Assembly (NCBI GenBank): GCA_046330135.1 | Contig: JAXLTI010000007.1 | Span: 124,001 to 188,000 of the forward strand | Length of the DNA: 64,000 bases | Reading direction: 5' to 3' | Origin: CAYYFX01 sp046330135 | GTDB lineage: Bacteria; ARS69 | Part shown: positions 57,862 through 64,000 of the stretch, in pieces | How positions within the stretch are numbered: position 1 is the first letter of the stretch | Layout of the letters: every line of letters starts with the position of its first letter | Notes under the pieces: model-generated | Seen by the model: only the letters and a program-made list of their open reading frames with translations | Database searches by the model: none | Told to the model about the DNA's origin: nothing | Translations under genes and position numbers: made by a program

Positions 57862-59378
57862 GCCACGACGTCGGCGACCCCCCGACCCGGGTGAAACCCT
57901 CCTCCCGCCACCTCCGGCGCCGCTCCGAGCTCTGGCTCGTCGGCCTCGCCATGGCGGTGGACGCCATCGCCCTCTTCGCCGGCTTCCTGGGCGCCCACCG
58001 GGTCCGGCTGGGCCTCGGCATCTTCCCGGGCCCGTCCGAGCCCCTGCGGATCGAGCACGCCTGGACCCTCGGCCTGCTCCTCCCCGTCTGGATCGTCATC
58101 CACGGGGTCAACCGCCTGTATCAGCCCAAGGTCTTCGAGACCCGGCTCGACCATGCCGCCGGGGTCGTCAAGTCGATCACGTTCGGCTGCCTCCTCGTCC
58201 TCGCGCTCGGCTTCGCCACCCGGACCGACTACTTCTTCGAGAAACGGCTCGTGCTGGGCCTCGCGTGGCTCTTCACGACGTCGCTCTCCCTGCTCGGGCG
58301 GCTCGGCCTGCTGCGCGCCGTGTACCGCCGGCTCTATACCGGAGGGCGCCGGCTGCAGCGGATCGTGATCGTCGGGGCGGGGGCGGAGGGCACGCGGTTC
58401 CTGCAGCGCGTGCGCACGAGCGACGTCCTCGAGTACGAGGTGGTGGCCTTCGCCGACGACGACCCCGCGAAGCAAGGTCGCGAGATCGACGGGCTCCCGG
58501 TGATGGGCGGAGTGGAGCAGCTGCCCGAGATCGTGCGCGCGGTCTCCGCGGACCAGGTCTTTGTGGCGATCCCGAGCCTCGGGCAGGAGGGGACGCTCGC
58601 GATGATGTCGCGCTGCATGCGCGCGCAGCTCCCGGTCCGTCTCGTGAGCGACATCCTCCACCTGCTGGTCTCGGACACCAGCGTCGAGACGATCGACGGC
58701 GTCCCCACCTACGACATCCGGGGGGACAGCGCGCCGCAGCTGGCGCTGTTCCTCAAGCGCGCGTTCGACTTCCTGGTCTCCGGAACGCTGCTCCTCGTGT
58801 TCAGTCCGCTGCTCCTCTTCATCGCGCTGCTCATCCGCGTCTTCTCCCCGGGGCCGGTCCTCTTCCGGCAGGTTCGGGCGGGGCAGTACGCGCGCGAGTT
58901 CACGATGTGCAAGTTCCGCACGATGAAGCTGGAGACCGACGACTCGATCCATCGGGACTACGCCATCAACTTCATCACCGGCAAGCAGCTGGACTTCGAG
59001 GACAAGCAGCGCGCCCGCGACCAGGTGTTCAAGATGACGCGGGATCCGCGGATCACGCCGGTGGGGGCGGTCCTGCGGCGCACGAGCCTCGACGAGCTGC
59101 CGCAGCTGATCAACGTCTTCCGCGGGGAGATGAGCATCGTCGGTCCCCGCCCGCCCATCTTCTACGAGCTGAACCACTACCGCGAGTGGCACAAGAAGCG
59201 CCTGCGCGCGAAGCCCGGCTTGACCGGGCTGTGGCAGGTGAGCGGACGCTCCAGCGTCCCGTTCGACGAGATGGTCCTCCTGGACCTGTACTACATCGAC
59301 CACTGGTCGCTGAAAACCGATCTGGAGATCTTGTTCCGTACGATCCCCGTCGTCCTCTCCGGCGAGGGAGCGTACTGA
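57858..59378 (+). CDS. Exopolysaccharide polyprenyl glycosylphosphotransferase (WcaJ/WbaP-type)
   Basis: Starts the lipid-linked repeat by moving a sugar-1-phosphate from a UDP-sugar onto undecaprenyl phosphate, 506 aa. Four N-terminal helices (about 28-50, 70-90, 110-125, 140-158), a CoA-binding-like Rossmann domain (IVIVGAGAEGTRFLQRVR, VVAFADDDPAKQGREIDGLPVMG), a fifth helix near 305-330, then the catalytic domain: KRAFDFLVSGTLLLVFSP, PVLFRQVRAGQYAREFTMCKFRTM, LRRTSLDELPQLINVFRGEMSIVGPRPP and KPGLTGLWQVSGRS. It ends in GEGAY, as this family does. A GATC-rich insertion (about 365-395) is mildly unusual. Confidence 0.93.
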   Translation: MSHDVGDPPTRVKPSSRHLRRRSELWLVGLAMAVDAIALFAGFLGAHRVRLGLGIFPGPSEPLRIEHAWTLGLLLPVWIVIHGVNRLYQPKVFETRLDHAAGVVKSITFGCLLVLALGFATRTDYFFEKRLVLGLAWLFTTSLSLLGRLGLLRAVYRRLYTGGRRLQRIVIVGAGAEGTRFLQRVRTSDVLEYEVVAFADDDPAKQGREIDGLPVMGGVEQLPEIVRAVSADQVFVAIPSLGQEGTLAMMSRCMRAQLPVRLVSDILHLLVSDTSVETIDGVPTYDIRGDSAPQLALFLKRAFDFLVSGTLLLVFSPLLLFIALLIRVFSPGPVLFRQVRAGQYAREFTMCKFRTMKLETDDSIHRDYAINFITGKQLDFEDKQRARDQVFKMTRDPRITPVGAVLRRTSLDELPQLINVFRGEMSIVGPRPPIFYELNHYREWHKKRLRAKPGLTGLWQVSGRSSVPFDEMVLLDLYYIDHWSLKTDLEILFRTIPVVLSGEGAY

Positions 59379-59408
59379 GGCCGTACCGCAACGCGAAAGG
59401 AGCTCCTC

Positions 59409-60461
59409 GTGCTGGCCGTCGCAGTCGTCGGATGCGGGTACTGGGGCCCGAACCTGATCCGCAATTTCTCGCAGATGCCGGGCGTTCGCATGAAGACCGC
59501 CGTGGACCTCAACAAGGAGCGCCTGCGGCACATCGCGCAGCTCTACCACTCGGTCCAGACCACCACGGTCTTCGAGGAGGTCCTCGCCGATCCCGAGATC
59601 GACGCGATCCTCGTGGCCACGCCGGTCTCCACGCACCACACGATCGCCAAGCGCGCGCTCGAGAGCGGGAAGCACGTGCTCGTGGAGAAGCCGATGGCCG
59701 CGAGCGTCGCGGAGGCGGAGGATCTCCAGCGCATCGCCCTGGACCGCGGCCTCGTGCTCATGGCGGGCCACACGTTCCTGTACACCGCCGCGGTCAACAA
59801 GATGAAGGACCTCATCTCGTCCGGCGAGCTCGGCCACATCTACTACATCAGCACGACGCGCGTGAACCTCGGGCTCTTCCAGGAGGACATCAACGTCGTC
59901 TGGGACCTCGCGCCGCACGACGTGTCCATCCTCAACTACGTTCTCGGCTGCGAGCCCGAGACGGTGGCCGCCCAGGGTCAGGCCTACATCCAGTCCGGCA
60001 TCGAGGACGTCGCGTTCCTGCACCTGCGCTACCCGGGCGACATCGTGGCCCACACGCACGTGTCCTGGCTGAACCCGGACAAGATCCGGCGCATCACCGT
60101 GGTCGGGAGCAAGAAGATGCTCGTCTACGACGACGTCTCCACGACGGAGAAGATCCGCGTGTACGACAAGGGCGTCACGGTGCAGCCCCACTACGACACG
60201 TTCGGCGAGTTCCAGCTGTCGTACCGCTTCGGCGACATCTACACGCCGCGCCTGGACGACAACGAGCCCTTGAAGAACGAGTGCCAGCACTTCGTCCACT
60301 GCATCCAGAAGCGCGAGGTCCCGCGCTCGGACGGCGCGTCCGGTCTGGCCGTCGTACGGGTGATGGAGCGCGCGTGCCAGTCCATCCGCCGGAGCGGCGT
60401 CCAGCTGCCGGTCACGCCGCCTTCCACCGAATCGCTCAGCGAGAAAGGGTCGAACCCGTGA
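59409..60461 (+). CDS. Gfo/Idh/MocA-family sugar dehydrogenase (WlbA/WbpB-like)
   Basis: 350 aa. Rossmann motif VAVVGCGYWGPNLIRNF, EKP motif in HVLVEKPMAASVAEAEDL, and the catalytic region AGHTFLYTAAVNKMKDLI, with WDLAPHDVSILNYVLG carrying the His. These match WlbA/WbpB, the UDP-N-acetylglucosaminuronate 3-dehydrogenase group, and the directly following aminotransferase supports 3-keto-sugar formation before amination. Start GTG 59409 has AAAGGAG upstream. The stop overlaps the aminotransferase by 4 nt. Specific substrate inferred. Confidence 0.85.
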   Translation: MLAVAVVGCGYWGPNLIRNFSQMPGVRMKTAVDLNKERLRHIAQLYHSVQTTTVFEEVLADPEIDAILVATPVSTHHTIAKRALESGKHVLVEKPMAASVAEAEDLQRIALDRGLVLMAGHTFLYTAAVNKMKDLISSGELGHIYYISTTRVNLGLFQEDINVVWDLAPHDVSILNYVLGCEPETVAAQGQAYIQSGIEDVAFLHLRYPGDIVAHTHVSWLNPDKIRRITVVGSKKMLVYDDVSTTEKIRVYDKGVTVQPHYDTFGEFQLSYRFGDIYTPRLDDNEPLKNECQHFVHCIQKREVPRSDGASGLAVVRVMERACQSIRRSGVQLPVTPPSTESLSEKGSNP

Positions 60462-61570
60462 ACGTCCCATTCAACGACCTGAGGGCGCAATACCACACCA
60501 TCAAGCCCGAGATCGACGCCGCCATCGGCGAGATCCTCGAAAGCTGCGCGTACATCGGCGGCCCCGCGCTCGAGCGCTTCGAGAAGAGCTTCGCGGCGTA
60601 CTGCGGCACCAAGCACGGCATCGGGATCGCGTCCGGCACGGCGGCGCTGCACGTCGCGTTCGCCGCGCTCGACATCGGCCCGGGCGACGAGATCATCACC
60701 ACCCCGTGGACGTTCATCGCCACCGTCGAGGCCATCAGCCAGACCGGCGCGTCGGTGCGCTTCGTGGACTGCCGTCTCTCGGACGGGTGCATCGATCCCG
60801 ACCAGCTGGAAGCGGCGATCACCCCGCGCACGAAGGCGATCGTGCCGGTGCACATCTTCGGGCAGCCGGCGGACATGGATCCGATCATGGCCATCGCGAA
60901 CCGCCGGGGAGTGCCGGTCATCGAGGACTCGGCGCAGGCGCACGGCGCCGAGGACAAGGGCCGTCGCGTGGGCACGTTCGGGCGCATGGCCTGCTTCAGC
61001 TTCTACCCCGGCAAGAACCTGGGGGCGTACGGCGACGGCGGCGGGATCGTCACGAACGACGACGCGCTCGCGGCGCGCGTGCGGCTGCTGAGGGACCACG
61101 GCCGCACCACGAAGTACGAGCACCAGGTGGAGGGGTACAACTACCGCCTCGACGGGCTCCAGGCCGCGGTGCTGGACGTCAAGCTCCGCCACCTCGAGGC
61201 TTGGACGGAGGCCCGGCGGCGCTTCGCCGCCAGGTACGACGCCCTCCTGGCCGGCTGCGAGGACATCGTGCCGATCCGGCCCCGCTCGGGGGTCCGGCAC
61301 GTGTATCATCTCTACGTCGTGAGAGTGCAGGACCGCGAGGCGCTCCTGCCGCTCGTCGCGAAGCGGGGGGTCGGCGTCGGCGTGCACTACCCGATTCCGC
61401 TCCACCTGCAGCCCGCCTACCGGCACCTGGGCTTCGCGCGGGGCGCGTTCCCGAATGCGGAGCGGCTGGCCGGCGAAGTGATGTCGCTGCCGATGTACGC
61501 CGAGATGGACCCGAGCGCCCCGGAGTACGTCGTTTCCGTGCTTCGCGAGCTCGTGGCCGCGCGCGCCTGA
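60458..61570 (+). CDS. DegT/DnrJ/EryC1-family sugar aminotransferase
   Basis: PLP enzyme transferring an amino group to a keto-sugar nucleotide, 370 aa. VPFNDLRAQYHTIKPEIDAAI, GTKHGIGIASGTAALHVAF, VHIFGQPADMDPI, IEDSAQAHGAEDKGRRVGTFG and the PLP lysine Lys186 in CFSFYPGKNLGAYGDGGG; YNYRLDGLQAAVLDVKL and the C-terminal VGVHYPIPLHLQPAY complete the pattern. Closest in style to WlbC/WbpE 3-aminotransferases. GTG start overlaps the WlbA-like gene. An N-acetyltransferase (WlbB) is not in the window. Confidence 0.93.
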   Translation: MNVPFNDLRAQYHTIKPEIDAAIGEILESCAYIGGPALERFEKSFAAYCGTKHGIGIASGTAALHVAFAALDIGPGDEIITTPWTFIATVEAISQTGASVRFVDCRLSDGCIDPDQLEAAITPRTKAIVPVHIFGQPADMDPIMAIANRRGVPVIEDSAQAHGAEDKGRRVGTFGRMACFSFYPGKNLGAYGDGGGIVTNDDALAARVRLLRDHGRTTKYEHQVEGYNYRLDGLQAAVLDVKLRHLEAWTEARRRFAARYDALLAGCEDIVPIRPRSGVRHVYHLYVVRVQDREALLPLVAKRGVGVGVHYPIPLHLQPAYRHLGFARGAFPNAERLAGEVMSLPMYAEMDPSAPEYVVSVLRELVAARA

Positions 61571-61592
61571 GCGAACTCGAAGGGAGTCGCCG

Positions 61593-62624
61593 TTGAAGCT
61601 GCGACCGACCGACGCCATCCTCGCGGTCAACCACCGCTGCAACACGTTCTGCGTGATGTGCGACATCTGGTCGCGGCCCGACCGGCACGAGCTGCCGCCG
61701 GATTGGTACCGGCGGCTCCCGACGAGCCTCAAGAACATCAACATCTCCGGCGGGGAGCCGTTCATGCGCGACGACCTGCCGGAGATCATCGCCGTCCTGC
61801 GCGATCATCTCCGGGAGCCGCGCTTCGTCTTCTCCACGAACGGCGTCCTGACGGAGAAGATCGTGAGCCAGGCGAAGGCCATGGCGGCCGGCGGCCCCGT
61901 GGCGCTGCGCATCTCCACGGACGGCATCGGGGAGGAGCACGACCGCGTCCGCAATCACAAGGGCTGCTTCGAGAAGATCATGCGGACGGTCCGCGAGCTG
62001 CAGGCCGCCGGCATCAAGGACCTCGGCCTGGCGTGCACCGGCTCGCGCGAGAACCCCGGCGCGCTCGGCGCCGTGAAGCGCCTCGCCGACGAGCTGCACG
62101 TGGACTACGTGTGCTCGGTCGTCCACTCGAGCGAGGTCTATTTCGGCGACCAGAAGGACATGGTCCCGCGGGACGACGCCACGCGGAACGACCTCCTGCA
62201 GATCGCCACGCGCCAGCTCCGCTCGCACCGCCCCAAGGACTGGTTCCGGGCGTACTACACGGACGGGATCCTCGACTACATCGACGCGAAGCCGAGGCGC
62301 GAGCCGTGCACGGCGGCGGTGCGTCACATCCACGTCGACCACCACGGCGTCGTCTTCCCGTGCAACATCCTCAACCGCCCGCTCGGCGACCTGAGCAAGT
62401 CCACGTGGGAGGAGATCGAGGAGGCTCAGACCACGCCCGGCGTCCTGGCGGACGTCGCCGGGTGCAAGATCCAGTGCTGGATGAGCTGCACGGTGGCTCC
62501 CGGGATGAAGGCGAAGCCGCTGGTCCCGGCGCGGTGGATCCTGTCGCGATGGCTCGCCGGCGCCACGCCACGGCCCGGCGCACCGAGCCAGGCCGCGCGC
62601 CGAGCGGAGAATCCCGCCGCGTGA
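61593..62624 (+). CDS. Radical SAM protein with Cys-rich C-terminus
   Basis: 343 aa. The 4Fe-4S/SAM motif C-x3-C-x2-C is Cys16, Cys20 and Cys23 (NHRCNTFCVMCDIW). NISGGEPFMRDDLPEI, ISTDGIGEEHDRVRNHKG and the later VDHHGVVFPCNILNRPLGDLSKSTWEEI with GCKIQCWMSCTV form a SPASM/Twitch-like auxiliary region with extra cysteines. It may modify a sugar, a lipid carrier or a peptide. The TTG start at 61593 follows AAGGGAG. No peptide precursor is recognisable nearby. Reaction unknown. Confidence 0.85.
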   Translation: MKLRPTDAILAVNHRCNTFCVMCDIWSRPDRHELPPDWYRRLPTSLKNINISGGEPFMRDDLPEIIAVLRDHLREPRFVFSTNGVLTEKIVSQAKAMAAGGPVALRISTDGIGEEHDRVRNHKGCFEKIMRTVRELQAAGIKDLGLACTGSRENPGALGAVKRLADELHVDYVCSVVHSSEVYFGDQKDMVPRDDATRNDLLQIATRQLRSHRPKDWFRAYYTDGILDYIDAKPRREPCTAAVRHIHVDHHGVVFPCNILNRPLGDLSKSTWEEIEEAQTTPGVLADVAGCKIQCWMSCTVAPGMKAKPLVPARWILSRWLAGATPRPGAPSQAARRAENPAA

Positions 62625-62649
62625 CGGGGCCCGCCGGCCGCGCGCGTCG

Positions 62650-63876
62650 ATGAAGATCCTCGTCGTCAACAAGTTCTTCTGGGACAAGGGCGGCGCCGAG
62701 CGCGTCCTCTTCGACCTGCTGCGAGGGTACGAGGCGGCGGGGCACGAGGTCGTGCCGTTCGCGATGGCCTCGGCGCGCAATCGGCCGACGCCCTGGGCGG
62801 ACCACTTCGTTCCCGAAGTGGACTACGAGGCCGCGCAGGGCATCGGGGCGCTGCGGGCGGCCGCGCGCGCCGTCTACTCGCGGGAGGCGAAGCGGCGCAT
62901 GGCCTCGCTCCTCGCGGAGGTCCGCCCCGACGTCTGCCACCTGCACAACTTCCACCACCAGCTCTCGCCCTCCATCGTCGACGCCTTGCGCGAGGCCGGG
63001 GTGCCGAGCGTGCACACGCTGCACGACTACAAGGTGGTGTGCCCGAACTACCTCCTCTTCACGGAGGGGCGCCCCTGCGAGCGTTGCGCCGGCGGCCGCT
63101 TCCATCACGCCGTCGTCCATCGCTGTCTTCGCGGCGCCGCGGCGCCGTCGGCGGCCGCGTGGGTGGAGTCGACGTTCCACCGCGCGCGCGGCACCCTCGA
63201 GCGCGGGATTCGCGTGTTCGTGGCGCCGAGCCGCTTCCTCGCGGCGAAGGTCGTCGAGATGGGCTTCCGCGGATCGGTTCGCGTGGTGCCGAACGGGCTC
63301 GACGTGGAGGCCGTTTCCGCGGCAGCCTCGCCGGGCGCCGGCTTCCTGTACGCGGGACGCCTCTCGCGCGAGAAGGGGGTGGCCACGCTCGTGGAGGCGG
63401 TCGGACGGACGCGCGGGGCGCGGCTCGCGTTGGCCGGGGCGGGGCCCGAGGAGGAGGTCCTGCGCCGTGTGGCGGCCGCGAAAGCCCCGGGGCGGGTGGA
63501 GTTCCTGGGGGTGCTGCCGCGGGAGGAGCTTCTCGCGCGCGTGCGCGCGTCACGGGCGGTGGCGCTGCCGTCGGAGTGGTACGAGAACGCGCCGATGTCG
63601 GCGCTCGAGGCGCTCGCTTCGGGAGTACCCGTGGTCGCCTCCGCGATCGGCGGCCTGCCGGAGATCGTGCGCGACGGCGAGAGCGGGCTCCTGTTCGCGC
63701 CGCACGCCGCGGACCAGCTCGCGAGCTGCCTCGAGCGGCTCGAGAGCGACGCGGCGCTCGCGCGCCGGCTCGGAGAAGGCGGCCGGCGCCTCGTGGAGCG
63801 CGAGCACCGGCTCTCGGATCAGGTCGCGCGGATGCTGGACATCCTCGGGGAGGTCGCGTCATCCGCATCGCGATGA
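62650..63876 (+). CDS. GT4-family glycosyltransferase
   Basis: 408 aa. KILVVNKFFWDKGGAERVLFDLLRGYEAAGHE, VCHLHNFHHQLSPSIVDALREAGVPSVHTLHDYKVVCPNY and a Cys pair in RPCERCAGG. Donor half: VRVVPNGLDVEAV, FLYAGRLSREKGVATLVEA, LALAGAGPEEEVLRR and SEWYENAPMSALEALASGVPVVASAIGGLPEIV with the Glu pair. The CPNYLLF/C-x2-C insert occurs in a subset of these enzymes. ATG start 25 nt after the radical SAM gene. The stop overlaps the last gene by 4 nt. Confidence 0.9.
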   Translation: MKILVVNKFFWDKGGAERVLFDLLRGYEAAGHEVVPFAMASARNRPTPWADHFVPEVDYEAAQGIGALRAAARAVYSREAKRRMASLLAEVRPDVCHLHNFHHQLSPSIVDALREAGVPSVHTLHDYKVVCPNYLLFTEGRPCERCAGGRFHHAVVHRCLRGAAAPSAAAWVESTFHRARGTLERGIRVFVAPSRFLAAKVVEMGFRGSVRVVPNGLDVEAVSAAASPGAGFLYAGRLSREKGVATLVEAVGRTRGARLALAGAGPEEEVLRRVAAAKAPGRVEFLGVLPREELLARVRASRAVALPSEWYENAPMSALEALASGVPVVASAIGGLPEIVRDGESGLLFAPHAADQLASCLERLESDAALARRLGEGGRRLVEREHRLSDQVARMLDILGEVASSASR

Positions 63877-64000
63877 TCGGACAGAAGGGCGTGCCCGCGA
63901 CGTTCGGGGGCATCGAGCGGCACGTCGAGGAGCTGGCGCGGCGGCTCGCCGCCTCCGGCGACGAGGTGATCGCCTACTGCCGCACGCATTACACGCCGCT
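63873..64000 (+). CDS. GT4-family glycosyltransferase (3' truncated)
   Basis: Only the first 42 codons are in the window: IGQKGVPATFGGIERHVEEL and RRLAASGDEVIAYCR are typical of a GT4 group that usually begins M-K/R-I-A-M-I-G-Q-K-G. The in-frame codons just before the ATG (63861-63872: ATC CGC ATC GCG) encode the missing IRIA, so the true start may be the rare ATC/GTC just upstream, or the ATG yields a slightly shorter protein. Overlaps the preceding gene by 4 nt. Confidence 0.8.
   Translation, partial: MIGQKGVPATFGGIERHVEELARRLAASGDEVIAYCRTHYTP

Noticed and set aside
59409..60461. Treating the two Gfo/Idh genes (25150 and 59409) as recent duplicates
   Set aside because: Apart from family motifs their sequences differ throughout and each has a distinct operon context.

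Overview
The window is one densely packed, very GC-rich (roughly 70%) bacterial segment in which every convincing gene is on the + strand. The cell is a Gram-negative diderm: the window carries BamA, Skp, LolC/E and LolD, a nearly complete lipid A/Kdo pathway and LPS-core glycosyltransferases. A fused LpxC-FabZ protein, typical of the Bacteroidota/Chlorobiota/Gemmatimonadota-Eisenbacteria (FCB) side of the tree, together with McsA/McsB/ClpC, points to a high-GC FCB-type lineage (Eisenbacteria-like). That placement is an inference, not a measurement. No rRNA, tRNA, CRISPR array, transposase or integrase was found.

Layout. (1) 1-3.6 kb: biotin carboxyl carrier protein (cut by the window edge), a PilT-type ATPase, biotin carboxylase and a ComB-type phosphatase. 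(2) 3.6-12.5 kb: a 0.5 kb non-coding gap, then ftsK-polA-coaE, prfB with its programmed +1 frameshift, and lysS. (3) 12.5-18.8 kb: lolC/E-lolD-mcsA-mcsB, then clpC behind its own promoter and followed by a strong hairpin. (4) 19.0-31.8 kb: the envelope run bamA-skp-lpxD-lpxC/fabZ-lpxA-Gfo/Idh-lpxB-DUF374 acyltransferase-waaA-lpxK-nadB. (5) 31.9-48.4 kb: LPS core and O-chain genes: a Minf_1886-family protein, five GT9 heptosyltransferase-like enzymes, an MsbA-like exporter, split hldE kinase and nucleotidyltransferase, GT4 and GT2 enzymes, an O-antigen ligase-like protein, a DUF3108 protein and a deoxyhypusine-synthase-like protein. (6) 48.4-64 kb: an exopolysaccharide locus behind a good sigma70 promoter and a roughly 380-nt structured leader containing a terminator-like hairpin. 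It holds a Wza-type lipoprotein, a Wzz-type protein, an AAA-SPOR ATPase, a CpsD-like protein without the P-loop lysine, a GT39-like protein, a polymerase/ligase, GT4 enzymes, a polyisoprenyl-phosphate sugar transferase, a WlbA-like dehydrogenase plus DegT aminotransferase, a radical SAM protein, and a GT cut by the window end.

How it works together. Lol and Bam genes build the outer membrane. The Lpx/Waa genes make Kdo-lipid A, MsbA flips it, and GT9/GT4/GT2 enzymes decorate it using ADP-heptose (HldE1/HldE2) and other sugars. The last 15 kb makes and exports a second polysaccharide. About 28 gene junctions are 4-nt ATGA/GTGA/TTGA overlaps, so translational coupling is the rule. The items most worth a second look are the exopolysaccharide leader, the P-loop-deficient CpsD homologue beside an AAA-SPOR protein, the protein-arginine-kinase module in an LPS-bearing organism without an adjacent ctsR, the Gfo/Idh gene inside the lipid A operon, the deoxyhypusine-synthase-like protein, and a Skp with a collagen-like tail.
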